A DNA stretch of 64,000 nucleotides from Polynucleobacter acidiphobus (GTDB lineage: Bacteria > Pseudomonadota > Gammaproteobacteria > Burkholderiales > Burkholderiaceae). Below, piece by piece: positions 37,635 to 48,430 of this stretch. Made by a program: the position numbers and the translations under genes. The notes under the pieces are model-generated. The model was given only the letters and a program-made list of their open reading frames with translations, was not told the DNA's origin and did no database searches. The DNA lies in the NCBI RefSeq assembly GCF_003065385.1, contig NZ_CP023277.1, positions 1,266,829-1,330,828 on the forward strand, written 5' to 3'. Every line of letters begins with the position of its first letter. Positions within the stretch are counted from its first letter, which is position 1.

Positions 37635-39020
37635 ATGAACGTTCCTGCCTCGATTTTTAAAGCCTACGATATCCGCGGCATTATTGATGAAACCTTGAAT
37701 CCACAGATCGCCAAAGCAATTGGCCAAGCTTTTGGCAGTCAAATGCGCGATTTGGGAGAAACGGACGTTGTTATTGGTCGAGATGGTCGACTCTCAGGCC
37801 CAGTTCTGATTGAGGCTCTGACCGAGGGTTTGCTTTCCACCGGGATTAATGTGATTGACCTCGGGATGGTCGCCACACCGATGGTGTACTTTGCTACCCA
37901 TCAGACCATTGGAAATTGCCAACCCAAATCCGGCATCATGATTACTGGCAGCCATAATCCGCCCAATTACAACGGCTTTAAGATGGTACTCGGCGGATCA
38001 GCGATTTATGGCGATCAGATTCAGGGGCTACGACAACAAATTGAAGCCGATGATTTTCGACAAGGCAATGGAAAACGCTCCAGCTTCAATATCTTCCCTC
38101 AATACTTACAAACCATTGTTGGCGATGTTCACCTAGCGAGGCCCATGAAGATCGCTGTCGATTGCGGCAATGGTGTGGGTGGTGCGTTTGCTGGCGAGTT
38201 ATTTCGGGCTTTGGGCTGTGAGGTGCAAGAGCTCTTTTGTGAGGTTGATGGGCATTTTCCCAATCATCATCCAGACCCTGCCCATCTTGAGAATCTTCAA
38301 GACCTGGTTCGCAACCTCGCAACGACCGACAATGAACTAGGCCTTGCCTTTGATGGCGATGCCGATCGACTCGGTGTTGTAACCAAAGATGGCGAGGTAA
38401 TTTTTCCGGATCGGCAAATGATGCTGTTTGCAAAGGATGTTCTCAGCCGCAATCCCAAGGGCCAAATCATTTATGACGTCAAATGTACTCGCAACCTTGC
38501 CCCATGGATCCGTGAACATGGGGGCGAGCCTCTCATGTGGAAGACCGGCCACTCCTTAGTCAAGGCCAAGCTGAAAGAGACTGGCGCCCCTCTAGCCGGG
38601 GAAATGAGTGGTCATATCTTCTTTAAGGACCGTTGGTTTGGGTTTGATGATGGCCTCTATACCGGCGCTCGTCTGCTAGAAATCCTCAGTCAATTTGATA
38701 ATCCAAGTGAAGTATTGAACGCCCTACCGAACGCTATTTGCACCCCTGAGTTACAACTTCCATGTGCCGAGGGCGAGTCTTTTGTCTTGCTTGAGAAAAT
38801 CAAGGCCAACCCCAAGTTCCCAAGTTCTCAATCGATTAATACGATTGATGGTGTCCGGGTTGAGTATGCCGATGGCTTTGGTTTGGCTCGCCCCTCGAAT
38901 ACAACACCGATTGTGGTACTCCGATTTGAGGCTGATTCTGAAGAAGCGATTCAACGAATCCAGCAAGAATTCAAAGCGGCTCTTTTGGCTGTGAAGCCGG
39001 ATGCAAGATTGCCTTTTTGA
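37635..39020 (+). CDS. Phosphomannomutase/phosphoglucomutase
   Basis: 461-residue alpha-D-phosphohexomutase, AlgC-like group. The phosphoserine loop is MITGSHNPPNYNGFK, the Mg-binding loop FDGDADRLGVV, and the sugar-binding loop GEMSGHIFFKDRWFGFDDG. The C-terminal RPSNTTPIVVLRFEAD is the phosphate-binding motif. With pgi upstream it links fructose and glucose phosphates to sugar-nucleotide synthesis. Symbols manB, algC and pgm are all used for such genes, so none is given. Confidence 0.95.
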   Translation: MNVPASIFKAYDIRGIIDETLNPQIAKAIGQAFGSQMRDLGETDVVIGRDGRLSGPVLIEALTEGLLSTGINVIDLGMVATPMVYFATHQTIGNCQPKSGIMITGSHNPPNYNGFKMVLGGSAIYGDQIQGLRQQIEADDFRQGNGKRSSFNIFPQYLQTIVGDVHLARPMKIAVDCGNGVGGAFAGELFRALGCEVQELFCEVDGHFPNHHPDPAHLENLQDLVRNLATTDNELGLAFDGDADRLGVVTKDGEVIFPDRQMMLFAKDVLSRNPKGQIIYDVKCTRNLAPWIREHGGEPLMWKTGHSLVKAKLKETGAPLAGEMSGHIFFKDRWFGFDDGLYTGARLLEILSQFDNPSEVLNALPNAICTPELQLPCAEGESFVLLEKIKANPKFPSSQSINTIDGVRVEYADGFGLARPSNTTPIVVLRFEADSEEAIQRIQQEFKAALLAVKPDARLPF

Positions 39021-39247
39021 TGAAAAAGAAAAAAATATTTCCTGATAAAACCTTAAGATCTCAGCCTTTAAGTTCATTAAAAGATGGGGATAACAGAGAT
39101 CTCAAGATTTATGATTCCTCTCTTTATGATTTTGTTAATCAAAAAAGAGTGCTTGTCTACCAGTTAAAGAATTCTGAATTTATTAGAATTTATAACGAAA
39201 TTGTTCAAAGAGAAGGCCTTCCACTAGAACAGTGGAATGCATTCTAA
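39020..39247 (+). CDS. Small AT-rich ORF with a CcdA-antitoxin-like C-terminus
   Basis: 75 codons from ATG 39020, which overlaps the upstream stop (TGATGA). The C-terminal FIRIYNEIVQREGLPLEQW plus NAF resembles the toxin-binding tail of CcdA-family antitoxins (pattern YN..v...GLPL..wr.F, from memory). The N-terminal part (MKKKKIFPDKTLRSQPLSSL) shows no clear ribbon-helix-helix. Composition is much more AT-rich than neighbours and uses AGA arginine codons, suggesting foreign origin. No ccdB-like toxin is adjacent. It may be a relic, a solitary antitoxin or an unrelated small protein. Confidence 0.55.
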   Translation: MKKKKIFPDKTLRSQPLSSLKDGDNRDLKIYDSSLYDFVNQKRVLVYQLKNSEFIRIYNEIVQREGLPLEQWNAF

Positions 39248-39268
39248 ATTGACCAAATAATCAAAAAA

Positions 39269-39631
39269 TTAAATCTTTTTAATTTCTTTAATCTGATTTT
39301 GCTCGTCTACTAAAACAATTTTTGGGGTATGGGTTTTAGACTCGGCGTTATCAATCGGTCCGTAGGTGCAAATAATGAGATGGTCACCCACGTGGGCCTT
39401 ACGAGCAGCAGCACCATTTAAAGAGATCGCACCAGAGCCTCTGGGTGCCTTAATAATATAGGTGGAAAATCGCTCGCCGTTATTGATGTTATAGAGCTCT
39501 ATCTTTTCGTATTCACGCATATCGGCTGCATCCATCAGATTCTCATCAATCCCACAAGAACCCTCATAATGCAAATCGGCCTCGGTCACGACCACCCGAT
39601 GCAACTTTGCCAATAACATGATTCGTTTCAT
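39269..39631 (-). CDS. panD: Aspartate 1-decarboxylase proenzyme
   Basis: Pyruvoyl enzyme making beta-alanine for pantothenate. It has 120 residues. Self-cleavage occurs in HYEGSCGID between G24 and S25. MLLAKLHRVVVTEADLHYEG and LNGAAARKAHVGDHLIICTY are family blocks. It is divergent from nadA (60 bp apart) and convergent with the small AT-rich ORF. An AT-only inverted repeat (39266-39285) overlaps its 3' end and may help end transcription on either side. Confidence 0.97.
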   Translation of the reverse strand: MKRIMLLAKLHRVVVTEADLHYEGSCGIDENLMDAADMREYEKIELYNINNGERFSTYIIKAPRGSGAISLNGAAARKAHVGDHLIICTYGPIDNAESKTHTPKIVLVDEQNQIKEIKKI

Positions 39632-39691
39632 AGAAATCCCCTTTAAGGATGGGATTCTATCGCGAAAGTGATTGCGAGTTAAGATTGATGG

Positions 39692-40828
39692 ATGAGCACA
39701 ATGAATGAATCACTTTCGACCGGTAGTTTTTATGATTACCCCCAGCAAGATGCATCGGGGGCTACCTGTATTGCGCAGGCGTGGGCCAAAACACCTGCTC
39801 CACTTGCTTTGGGAGAAAAGCAGGATGTGATCGAGCGGATCAAGGCTTTGTTAAAGGCAAAAGATGCGGTCATTGTGGCGCACTATTACGTCGATGGTGA
39901 TATTCAAGATCTTGCAATGCAAACTGGGGGCTTTGTCTCTGACTCCTTAGAGATGGCTCGATTTGGTAAAAATCACACCGCCCAGAATTTAATCGTCGCT
40001 GGTGTGCGATTTATGGGTGAGACTGCAAAGATTCTGAGTCCTGAGAAGCGCGTATTCATGCCAGATCTTGAGGCAACCTGCTCACTGGATTTAGGGTGTC
40101 CTGCGGAAGATTTTCGGAAATTCAAGTCTGCCCATCCGGATCGAGTCAGTGTGGTGTATGCCAATACGAGTGCGGCAGTGAAAGCACAGGCGGATTGGAT
40201 GGTGACTAGCTCTTGCGCCCCAGCAATCGTGCACCATTTGGATCAGCAAGGCAAAAAGATATTGTGGGCACCCGATCGGCATCTAGGGCGTTACATTCAA
40301 GAGCAAACCGGCGCTGACATGATTTTGTGGAATGGCGCCTGCATTGTGCATGATGAGTTTAAAGCGGTTGAGCTGGCAGCAATGCGTGAGAAGCATCCTA
40401 ATGCCATGGTTCTAGTTCATCCGGAGTCACCACAACATGTGGTCGATCAAGCAGATATCGTTGGCTCGACCTCGGCAATGATTAAAGCGGTGCTGGAAGG
40501 TAACGCCTCTGAATACATCGTGGCCACTGATCAGGGCATCTTGCATCGCATGCGTCAATTGGCCCCTAATAAAAAGCTAATTGCTGCACCAACGGCTGGT
40601 GAAAGCGCCACTTGTAAGAGCTGTGCCAACTGCCCTTGGATGGCAATGAATGGGTTGAGGGGTATCTTGCATTGCTTGGAGCATGACTCTGGCGAGATTG
40701 AAGTGAAAGAGCCTATTCGCTCTGAAGCGCTTGGGTGCATTCTTCGCATGCTGGACTTTACCTCCACCCACCCAGAATTATTAGCCAAAGCCCAGCACGG
40801 CTTCATTAAAAATATTGGCGCCGCCTAA
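39692..40828 (+). CDS. nadA: Quinolinate synthase
   Basis: [4Fe-4S] enzyme condensing iminoaspartate with dihydroxyacetone phosphate to quinolinate. It has 378 residues. The probable cluster ligands are C130 ([11 protein letters not shown]), C217 ([10 protein letters not shown]) and C314 ([13 protein letters not shown]). [12 protein letters not shown] near residue 65 binds substrate. ATG 39692 has a weak ribosome site; ATG 39701 is an alternative. nadC follows 10 bp later and nadB lies convergent beyond it. Confidence 0.97.
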   Translation: MSTMNESLSTGSFYDYPQQDASGATCIAQAWAKTPAPLALGEKQDVIERIKALLKAKDAVIVAHYYVDGDIQDLAMQTGGFVSDSLEMARFGKNHTAQNLIVAGVRFMGETAKILSPEKRVFMPDLEATCSLDLGCPAEDFRKFKSAHPDRVSVVYANTSAAVKAQADWMVTSSCAPAIVHHLDQQGKKILWAPDRHLGRYIQEQTGADMILWNGACIVHDEFKAVELAAMREKHPNAMVLVHPESPQHVVDQADIVGSTSAMIKAVLEGNASEYIVATDQGILHRMRQLAPNKKLIAAPTAGESATCKSCANCPWMAMNGLRGILHCLEHDSGEIEVKEPIRSEALGCILRMLDFTSTHPELLAKAQHGFIKNIGAA

Positions 40829-40838
40829 GTCTTTTTGA

Positions 40839-41705
40839 ATGTTTTCCGATAACGAATCCTTAGATCAGGCCATTGCTCGTAATGTGCGCGATGCCCTCTA
40901 TGAAGATCTGGGTCGCGGGGATTGGACTGCTAATCTGGTTCCTGGTGATCAAACTGCGCATGCCAGATTAATTGTGCGAGAGCCGGCCGTGCTGTGTGGA
41001 ACTGCATGGTTTGATGCGGTGATTCAGTCGCTTGATTCACAGGCGCGGGTTAATTGGTTGTTTTCTGAGGGCGATTGGATGGCGCCCGATAGTCTAGTCT
41101 GTGAAATTACCGCAAATGCACGCGCCCTTCTGAGTGCTGAGCGCCCTGCCATGAACTTCTTACAGACCCTCTCCGCAACTGCAACAACGACCCGGCGATA
41201 TGTTGAAGCGATTGTGGGTGCCAGCTCCAATCCCAAGGGATGCTCGATTTTGGATACCCGCAAAACGATCCCGGGGCTGCGACAAGCCCAAAAATATGCG
41301 GTTCGAGTGGGTCATGGTCAGAACCAACGGATGGCCCTATGGGATGGCATCTTGATTAAAGAGAATCACATTGCTGCAGCAGGGACTATTACTGCGGTAT
41401 TGGCTGCTGCCAATCAACTCAACGCAGGAGTGGATGTACAAATTGAAGTAGAAAGCCTTGCAGAACTCCAAGAGGCGATCGATCACGGTGCCAAGAGTAT
41501 TTTGCTCGATAACTTTAGTCTCGATCAAATGTGCGAGGCCGTAAAGCTCACCAGCGGCCGAGCTCTCCTAGAAGCATCTGGTGGTGTTACCCAAGATCAA
41601 CTCCGTGCCATTGCGGCAACGGGTGTCGACCGAATCTCGATTGGCAAATTGACGAAGGATATTCAGGCAATCGATTACTCGATGCGCATTGATCGCATCA
41701 GCTAG
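40839..41705 (+). CDS. nadC: Nicotinate-nucleotide pyrophosphorylase (carboxylating)
   Basis: Quinolinate phosphoribosyltransferase, 288 residues, forming nicotinate mononucleotide. [73 protein letters not shown] and [20 protein letters not shown] are all conserved. It overlaps the convergent nadB by 8 bp at the 3' end. Confidence 0.97.
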   Translation: MFSDNESLDQAIARNVRDALYEDLGRGDWTANLVPGDQTAHARLIVREPAVLCGTAWFDAVIQSLDSQARVNWLFSEGDWMAPDSLVCEITANARALLSAERPAMNFLQTLSATATTTRRYVEAIVGASSNPKGCSILDTRKTIPGLRQAQKYAVRVGHGQNQRMALWDGILIKENHIAAAGTITAVLAAANQLNAGVDVQIEVESLAELQEAIDHGAKSILLDNFSLDQMCEAVKLTSGRALLEASGGVTQDQLRAIAATGVDRISIGKLTKDIQAIDYSMRIDRIS

Positions 41706-43317
41706 ATAGCTGGGTTTGAATCGGGGTCAGAATGGTTGGATATGAAACCGGCCAGGTTTTTGGGTAATCGCGACTAAAGTGCAAGCCTCGACTCTCCTTA
41801 CGCAATAGAGCCGAGCGCACCACTAGTTCAGCGCACTCAAGTAAGTTGCGTAACTCAATTAAATCTCGGCTTACTCGAAAGTTAGCATAGTAGTCTTGGA
41901 CCTCAGTACGTAAGAGCTCAATCCGGTGCAAGGCGCGCTCGAGTCTACGGGTAGTTCGCACAATGCCCACGTAGTTCCACATCAAGGAGCGTAGCTCATC
42001 CCAGTTATGCGCAATGACGACTTGCTCATCGGCGTCTTCAACTTTACTTTCATCCCACAGCCGCACCGGGGGTTGCTCAACATCACCCTGCTCTAGGATA
42101 TCGGCTGCTGCAGCCTTACCAATCACGACGCATTCCAATAATGAGTTGGAGGCCAAGCGATTGGCGCCATGCAATCCAGTGTAGGTAGCCTCACCTACCG
42201 CATATAGGCCGGTTAAATCGGTACGCCCCTTAAGGTCGGTGACGACGCCCCCACAGGTGTAATGCGCAGCGGGTACCACCGGAATTGGTTGTTTGGTAAT
42301 GTCAATTCCGAGGGCGAGACAGCGTGAGTAAATCATGGGGAAGTGTTCGCGGATGAATGATTCACCAAGATGCGTTGCATCGAGATGCACATAATCCAAG
42401 CCATGTTTTTTCATCTCAAAGTCGATTGCGCGCGCCACAATATCACGTGGAGCAAGTTCCTTGCGCTCATCATGCTCTGGCATGAAGCGATGGCCATTCG
42501 GTAGCTTCAAGATTCCACCCTCACCACGTATCGCCTCGGTAATCAGGAAGGTGCGATCGCTGGGATGATACAAACAGGTTGGATGAAATTGCACGAACTC
42601 CATATTGCCGATCCGGCAGCCTGCGCGCCATGCCATCGCAATTCCGTCGCCAGTGGCTGTATCGGGATTACTGGTGTAGCGATAGACCTTCCCTAACCCA
42701 CCGGTTGCTAGCACCACAGCCTTGGCTAGGATTGTTTCTACCCGACCCTTCTCAATATCGAGTGCGTACGCCCCATAGCAGCGATTGGATTTGTACTTCG
42801 CGGGCACTTGCAAATGTTTATTGGTGATGAGATCGAGTGCAATCCAGTTCTCAAGAATCCGGATATTGGGATGTGCTTTGGCCTTATCCAGCAATACCTC
42901 ATGAATTGCCTTACCCGTTGCATCGGCGGCATGGGCAATGCGTCGATGACTATGCCCACCCTCACGGGTTAAATGCAATCCTTCAGGGCCAGCCTGATCG
43001 GGTGTAAAGGGTACGCCTTGCTCAACCAACCAATGAATGGCCTCTGCACTTTGCTCTGCAACATAACGCGCCACGGATTCAACAACGAGTCCTGCTCCGG
43101 CATTCACAGTATCGACGACGTGCGATTCAATACTGTCCTCTTGATCGAGAACCCCAACAATCCCACCTTGCGCCCAGGCAGTTGCCGCTTCGCTCAGACG
43201 GCGCTTGGCCATCAAGATCACCGGTTGTCGATCTGCGAGGTGAAGGGCAACAGTAAGGCCGGCTAAGCCGGCCCCAATGATTAATACAGGATGATGATGG
43301 TCATGCGCTACGCTCAT
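41698..43317 (-). CDS. nadB: L-aspartate oxidase
   Basis: FAD enzyme supplying iminoaspartate to NadA. It has 539 residues. The FAD motif is [16 protein letters not shown], with further fumarate-reductase/succinate-dehydrogenase-like blocks [60 protein letters not shown] and [20 protein letters not shown]. Its start overlaps the stop of the formate dehydrogenase alpha gene (ATGA), placing it in that transcript, while nadA and nadC face it from the other strand. Confidence 0.97.
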   Translation of the reverse strand: MSVAHDHHHPVLIIGAGLAGLTVALHLADRQPVILMAKRRLSEAATAWAQGGIVGVLDQEDSIESHVVDTVNAGAGLVVESVARYVAEQSAEAIHWLVEQGVPFTPDQAGPEGLHLTREGGHSHRRIAHAADATGKAIHEVLLDKAKAHPNIRILENWIALDLITNKHLQVPAKYKSNRCYGAYALDIEKGRVETILAKAVVLATGGLGKVYRYTSNPDTATGDGIAMAWRAGCRIGNMEFVQFHPTCLYHPSDRTFLITEAIRGEGGILKLPNGHRFMPEHDERKELAPRDIVARAIDFEMKKHGLDYVHLDATHLGESFIREHFPMIYSRCLALGIDITKQPIPVVPAAHYTCGGVVTDLKGRTDLTGLYAVGEATYTGLHGANRLASNSLLECVVIGKAAAADILEQGDVEQPPVRLWDESKVEDADEQVVIAHNWDELRSLMWNYVGIVRTTRRLERALHRIELLRTEVQDYYANFRVSRDLIELRNLLECAELVVRSALLRKESRGLHFSRDYPKTWPVSYPTILTPIQTQLSS

Positions 43318-46211
43318 TGAATGAGCATAGCATCGTTTACCGTTAGGTCATAACCAATGTGCTGTGCGGGCTTGCCGCCTTTGTGAATTGCTACAGCGCA
43401 ATACTTAAACTCTGGAATCTTGCCAAAAGGATCCAGCGCGGGGTTGGTCATTAGATTAGCAGCTGCCTCGTAATAAGCAAACGGCATAAATACAGCCCCA
43501 CTTGGGGTGCCATCATCGCGGCGAACATGAATCCCAACCTCGCCCCTGCGGGACTTCACGGTAATCACATCCCCTGGGTTTAAACCCAACTTTGCCATGT
43601 CTTCACCACACATCGAGGCGGTCGCCATGGGCTCGATCGCATCCAGAACCCCTGCGCGTCGGGTCATACTACCAGTATGCCAATGCTCGAGCTGGCGGCC
43701 TGTGATTAATACAAAAGGATATTCCGTATCAGGTCGCTCATTGGCCGGAATAATATCGGCAGGCACCAGTTTTACTTTGCCATCAGCGGTTGGGAAGCTC
43801 TCGTCAAACACGATGGGCTGACCCGGATCGTCCTCGCTTAAGCATGGATAAGTAACACATGACTCACGCTGCAAGCGATCCCAGGTAATGCCATTGATCA
43901 CGGCATGCATGGCGCGACGCATCTCGTCATAGACCTCAGCAACACCGCACTCCTCGCCTTGGTAACCCCACTGCAAGCCAATGCGCTTAGCAAGCTCCTG
44001 AATAATCCACAAATCAGGCTTTGCATCACCGGGTGGGTTTAGAGCTCGCTTGCCCAACTGGACCATGCGGTCGGTGTTGGTAACTGTTCCGGTTTTCTCA
44101 GGCCATGCGCTTGCTGGCAGGATAACGTCAGCTAACCACGCGGTCTCGGTCATAAAGATATCTTGCACGACCAGGTGATCAAGCGATGCCAAAGCATGGC
44201 GCGCATGATTTAGATCGGGGTCACTCATGGCAGGGTTCTCGCCCATGATGTACATCCCCCGAATCTTGTCAGGATCCGAATCTGGTGCTGTGATCTTATG
44301 CATGATCTCAACCACGGTATATCCAGGCTTTTTATCTAGGGGGGTGTTCCAAAACTTCTCGAACCACTCATGTGCCTGGGCGTTATCAACGCGCTGATAG
44401 TTCGGGAACATCATGGGGATCAATCCCGCGTCACTGGCGCCCTGGACATTGTTCTGACCACGCAGTGGATGCAAACCGGAGCCAGGCTTACCAATTTGAC
44501 CGGTAATACTGACCAATGCAATTAAGCAACGGGCATTATCGGTGCCATGCACGTGTTGGCTCACACCCATGCCCCACAAGATCATCGAGGCTTTGGATTT
44601 AGCAAACTCGCGCGCTACCTCGCGTAAGGTTGCGGCAGGTACGCCACAAATGGGTGCCATTGCCTCAGGGCTGTAACCCTTGACGTTCTCTTTAAGGGCT
44701 TCAAAGTTAGAGGCACGCTGCGCAATAAAGTGTTGATCGCACAAGCCCTCTTCAATCACCGTATAGATCATGGCATTAAGCATGGCGACATCAGTATCAG
44801 GCTTAAATTGCAAGGTGCGCCAAGCGTGCTTACCAATATCGGTCACGCGTGGATCGGCCAACACAATCTTGGTGCCATTCTTTGCGGCGTTTTTCATCCA
44901 AGTTGCTGCGACTGGATGATTGGCGGTTGGGTTAGAACCAATCACCAGAATTAAGCCAGAGTGCTCGATATCATTGACCTGGTTACTCACTGCCCCAGAA
45001 CCAACACCTTCGAGCAAGGCGGCAACACTCGATGCGTGGCATAAGCGGGTGCAATGGTCGACGTTGTTGCTACCAAAGCCAGTTCGTACCAGCTTCTGAA
45101 ATAAGTAGGCCTCTTCGTTGCTACCTTTAGCCGAACCGAATCCTGCCAAAGTCTTCTTGCCATGTTGATCACGTAAGGCCTTTAACTTACCGGCTGCAAG
45201 ATCCAAGGCCTCTTCCCAAGTCGCTTCACGGAAGACTTCACTCCAATCCTCAGGATTTTTACCTGCAGACTCAATCGAATGCTCGTCCTTTGCTACACCA
45301 GGTTTACGAATCAACGGCTTGGTTAAGCGTTGAGGGTTGTGCACATAATCAAAGCCAAATCGGCCCTTCACGCACAGACGACTGTGATTTGCAGGGCCAT
45401 CACGACCATCCACGCTCACAATTTTTTCATCTTTCACGTTGTAGGTAATTTGACAGCCCACCCCGCAGAATGGACATACCGAATCCACCTTACGATCCAC
45501 GGCTTGTGAACCAATATGCGTTTTGGGCATTAAAGCACCGGTTGGACAGGCTTGTATGCATTCGCCACAAGCGACGCACGTACTGGTACCCATCGGATCG
45601 TTCAAATCAAAGACGATTTCGCTATGTGCGCCACGCATCGCGTAACCAATCACATCGTTCACCTGCTCTTCACGGCAAGCACGAACGCAACGGTTGCACT
45701 GAATACAAGCATCCAAATTAACAGCCATCGCAGGATGCGACAAGTCAGCTGGTGGTTGATGACGACGCAAAGCCTTCAGTTCAGGACGAACCGATACATC
45801 AAGACGACTGGCCCACTCACTGAGTTCCCCATGCTGTTGACGCTCACGCTCAGCATCACTATCACCGACCCATTTATAACCTTCATCGGGCATGTCAGAG
45901 AGCAACATCTCGAGCACTAATTTTTGACTCTTGAGAGCGCGCTCACTATTGGCTTTGACTTCCATGCCGGCAGTGGCCGCTCGGCAGCAACTCGGTGCCA
46001 AGGTGCGCTCGCCATTGATCTCGACCACGCATGCTCGGCAATTACCGTCGGGGCGATAGCCATCCTTAAAGCACAGATGGGGAATATCAACTCCATGGCG
46101 TTTGGCTGCTTTTAAGATGGTCTCACCATCATAGGCAACGATCGTCTTACCATCGAGTTTGAACTCAACGGTTTGCAATGCTAGTTCTTGCGGATTGACT
46201 GGTGCGTTCAC
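43314..46211 (-). CDS. fdsA: NAD-dependent formate dehydrogenase, molybdenum alpha subunit
   Basis: Oxidises formate at a molybdopterin centre. 965 residues. An N-terminal [2Fe-2S] domain (C47, C58, C61, C75) is followed by a ferredoxin pair (C169/C172/C175/C179 and C212/C215/C218/C222). CPFCGVGC (C246, C249, C253, with C280) is the catalytic-domain cluster. Probable Mo ligand is cysteine C391 followed by H392 (DHCTRLCHA), so not selenocysteine. The C-terminal dinucleotide-binding part includes [17 protein letters not shown]. It pairs with the NuoEF-like beta subunit upstream; no fdsC, fdsD or fdhD-like gene follows, nadB does. Confidence 0.95.
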   Translation of the reverse strand: MNAPVNPQELALQTVEFKLDGKTIVAYDGETILKAAKRHGVDIPHLCFKDGYRPDGNCRACVVEINGERTLAPSCCRAATAGMEVKANSERALKSQKLVLEMLLSDMPDEGYKWVGDSDAERERQQHGELSEWASRLDVSVRPELKALRRHQPPADLSHPAMAVNLDACIQCNRCVRACREEQVNDVIGYAMRGAHSEIVFDLNDPMGTSTCVACGECIQACPTGALMPKTHIGSQAVDRKVDSVCPFCGVGCQITYNVKDEKIVSVDGRDGPANHSRLCVKGRFGFDYVHNPQRLTKPLIRKPGVAKDEHSIESAGKNPEDWSEVFREATWEEALDLAAGKLKALRDQHGKKTLAGFGSAKGSNEEAYLFQKLVRTGFGSNNVDHCTRLCHASSVAALLEGVGSGAVSNQVNDIEHSGLILVIGSNPTANHPVAATWMKNAAKNGTKIVLADPRVTDIGKHAWRTLQFKPDTDVAMLNAMIYTVIEEGLCDQHFIAQRASNFEALKENVKGYSPEAMAPICGVPAATLREVAREFAKSKASMILWGMGVSQHVHGTDNARCLIALVSITGQIGKPGSGLHPLRGQNNVQGASDAGLIPMMFPNYQRVDNAQAHEWFEKFWNTPLDKKPGYTVVEIMHKITAPDSDPDKIRGMYIMGENPAMSDPDLNHARHALASLDHLVVQDIFMTETAWLADVILPASAWPEKTGTVTNTDRMVQLGKRALNPPGDAKPDLWIIQELAKRIGLQWGYQGEECGVAEVYDEMRRAMHAVINGITWDRLQRESCVTYPCLSEDDPGQPIVFDESFPTADGKVKLVPADIIPANERPDTEYPFVLITGRQLEHWHTGSMTRRAGVLDAIEPMATASMCGEDMAKLGLNPGDVITVKSRRGEVGIHVRRDDGTPSGAVFMPFAYYEAAANLMTNPALDPFGKIPEFKYCAVAIHKGGKPAQHIGYDLTVNDAMLIQ

Positions 46212-46235
46212 GCCTTAAGCTCCCTATCTAAGCGG

Positions 46236-48038
46236 TTATGCAATTTCGTGGGGGAAATATTTATGGATGCAACGAATGGGGTTGGGTGCTGCTTGCCCCA
46301 GACCACAAATAGAGGCATCAACCATCACCGTGGATAGATCCTCCAAAGTAGCCTGATCCCATGTGCGTGCTTGCATCAATTGCGCAGCTTTACTGGTTCC
46401 AACCCGACATGGGGTGCACTGACCACAACTCTCGTGCTCAAAAAAGCGCATCACGTTTAGCGCTGCATCGCGTGCCTTGTCTTGATGACTAAATACCATC
46501 ACAGCTGCAGAACCAATAAAACACCCGTAAGGCTGCAAAGTATCAAAATCCAATGGAATGGTATTCATGGTCGCTGGCAAGATACCGCCTGAGGCGCCAC
46601 CTGGCAAATAGCCATAGAAGGTATGACCTTCTTGCATACCACCGCAATACTCATCAATCAGCTCCTGAATGGTGATACCAGCTGGTGCAAGCTTGACGCC
46701 CGGATATTTCACTCGACCACTCACACTAAAGCTACGCAAGCCTTTGCGATCATGGCGACCAAAGGAACTAAACCATTGCGGTCCACGTGCGATGATGTCG
46801 CGTACCCAATACAAGGTCTCAAAATTATGCTCAAGCGTGGGTCGACCAAATAAACCAACTTGTGCAATGTAAGGAGGACGCATTCTAGGCTCGCCCCGCT
46901 TACCCTCAATACTCTCGATCATGGCGGACTCTTCGCCGCAGATGTAGGCACCCGCTCCTCGGCGTAACTCAATCAGCGGCAACTTGAACGATGCATGCGC
47001 TTGAAGTTTTTTAATCTCAGCATCAAGCAACTCGCGGCAGCCGTGATACTCGTCACGCAAGTAGATGTAACAAGCATCAATCCCAACTACGCGCGCAGCA
47101 ATCAACATTCCCTCAAGGAAGCGATGAGGGTCGCGCTCCAAATAGGTACGGTCTTTAAATGTTCCAGGCTCACCCTCGTCAATATTGACCGCCATGAGCT
47201 TAGGTGCCGGTTGATCCTTCACGATCCGCCATTTACGCCCAGCCGGGAATCCAGCACCACCAAGACCGCGCAAACCAGAATCTTCCATCGCCTTAACAAT
47301 GGACTCAACCTCGCGCTTACCGCTATCAAACTCGTTGACTAAGGCATAACCACCTTTTGCACAATAGGCCTCGTAACCCACATAAGCAGGAGATACCTCA
47401 TTGGCTTTTTGCTCAGGACTCACGGCGTGCTGCGCAAAGTCTGCGGGCTCAAATTGAGCATCATCCTTTGCCTTGGGATGTGTCAGTTGACGATTTTTAA
47501 CGGCCTTCGATACCTTTTCTGCATCGGCAAATAATACGGGGTATTGATGCACCACTGCCACTGGAGCTTGCTCACACCGACCTACGCATGGAGCTGCAAT
47601 CACCTTGGTCTTGGCATTCCCCAGAATCGTTGGCAAACGCTCTAATAACTGTTTGGCACCCGCTAACTCGCATGACAATCCATCGCATACTCGCACCGTA
47701 ATATCAGCAACCGGATCATTGCCGCGCACGACTTCGAAGTGATGATAGAAAGTGGCAACTTCATACACCTCGGCCATTGGCAAGTTCATTAGCTTGGCAA
47801 GGGCGGCTAAGTGACGATCATGCAAGGCGCGGTATGCATCATTAATAAGATGCAAGTTCTCAATCAGCAGGTCACGTCGATATGGACCATCACCGATCAG
47901 TTTTTTAACTTCGGCTAAGGATGCATCATCTGCCTGTCGCCCTTTTAATTTACTTTTTTGCCGAATTCGCTCACGAAGGTCATCTGCACTTGCAATGGCA
48001 ACCGCCTTGATTTCGCTAGAGGGCTTAGGGTGATTCAT
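46236..48038 (-). CDS. fdsB: Formate dehydrogenase beta subunit, NuoE-NuoF fusion
   Basis: 600-residue diaphorase subunit passing electrons from the alpha subunit to NAD. Residues about 20-170 are a NuoE-like [2Fe-2S] domain (C118, C123, C151, C155). A linker with a divergent stretch follows, then a NuoF-like domain from about 225: GLGGAGFPAGRKW (FMN/NAD), ESCGQCTPC (C538, C541, C544) and C578. In Cupriavidus necator FdsG and FdsB are separate; here they are one chain. It is first of the operon, 24 bp before fdsA. Confidence 0.92.
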   Translation of the reverse strand: MNHPKPSSEIKAVAIASADDLRERIRQKSKLKGRQADDASLAEVKKLIGDGPYRRDLLIENLHLINDAYRALHDRHLAALAKLMNLPMAEVYEVATFYHHFEVVRGNDPVADITVRVCDGLSCELAGAKQLLERLPTILGNAKTKVIAAPCVGRCEQAPVAVVHQYPVLFADAEKVSKAVKNRQLTHPKAKDDAQFEPADFAQHAVSPEQKANEVSPAYVGYEAYCAKGGYALVNEFDSGKREVESIVKAMEDSGLRGLGGAGFPAGRKWRIVKDQPAPKLMAVNIDEGEPGTFKDRTYLERDPHRFLEGMLIAARVVGIDACYIYLRDEYHGCRELLDAEIKKLQAHASFKLPLIELRRGAGAYICGEESAMIESIEGKRGEPRMRPPYIAQVGLFGRPTLEHNFETLYWVRDIIARGPQWFSSFGRHDRKGLRSFSVSGRVKYPGVKLAPAGITIQELIDEYCGGMQEGHTFYGYLPGGASGGILPATMNTIPLDFDTLQPYGCFIGSAAVMVFSHQDKARDAALNVMRFFEHESCGQCTPCRVGTSKAAQLMQARTWDQATLEDLSTVMVDASICGLGQAAPNPIRCIHKYFPHEIA

Positions 48039-48096
48039 GCTGTTTTAGTCTCTCTAAATAGTTATTTAAAAGATCGTATTACGTGAGCTTTTAATG

Positions 48097-48172
48097 ATTG
48101 AAATCAATGTAATTGATCTACCCATCTAAGTAATTGATATGGCTCAAGATCTCCGGAATCAGGGTTAACCCT
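48097..48172. promoter_or_regulatory. Operator-like repeats upstream of formate dehydrogenase
   Basis: In the 169-bp gap before fdsB lie ATCAATGTAATTGAT (48103-48117), a perfect 6-3-6 inverted repeat of the ATC-N9-GAT type favoured by LysR regulators, and an overlapping ATTGA-AA-TCAAT (48097-48108). GTAATTGAT recurs at 48109-48117 and 48130-48138, exactly 21 bp (two turns) apart. AGGGTTAACCCT (48161-48172) is a perfect 12-bp palindrome. A LysR regulator (FdsR) is known for fds in Cupriavidus; binding here is inference. Confidence 0.5.
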
Positions 48173-48207
48173 AGGTTCGGTAGGAAGCTTAGTTTCTGCG
48201 GATTAGA

Positions 48208-48414
48208 TTAATTGGAACTGGGCAAAAAGGTATTGCTGTAATCCATTTCCCTTTCCCGGACGCGGGCTTTAAAACACGCATCAAAGTCGGGGGTCCCTAC
48301 CCGCAAGCCCACTGCGGTGCAATCTGCTTGAGCAGCCGACTGGACCGTGCCGCAGGCTGATAAGCCAAAAGTGCTGGCGAGAGCCAATCCAGCAATCATC
48401 ATTTTTGTTGTCAT
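48208..48414 (-). CDS. Small lipoprotein of unknown function
   Basis: 68 residues. A signal peptide ends in the lipobox LSAC with C21 as the lipidation site. The mature part is about 48 residues with two further cysteines (DCTAVGLRVGTPDFDACF) that could form a disulfide. No family is recognised. It lies 16 bp downstream of the TauE-type permease gene on the same strand and may share its transcript. Confidence 0.75.
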   Translation of the reverse strand: MTTKMMIAGLALASTFGLSACGTVQSAAQADCTAVGLRVGTPDFDACFKARVREREMDYSNTFLPSSN

Positions 48415-48430
48415 CGTTTGAGTCTATCAC

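Noticed and set aside
39263..39290. AT-only inverted repeat AAATTAAA/TTTAATTT as a firm bidirectional terminator
   Set aside because: The stem has no GC pairs and overlaps the panD 3' end; too weak to list as its own feature.
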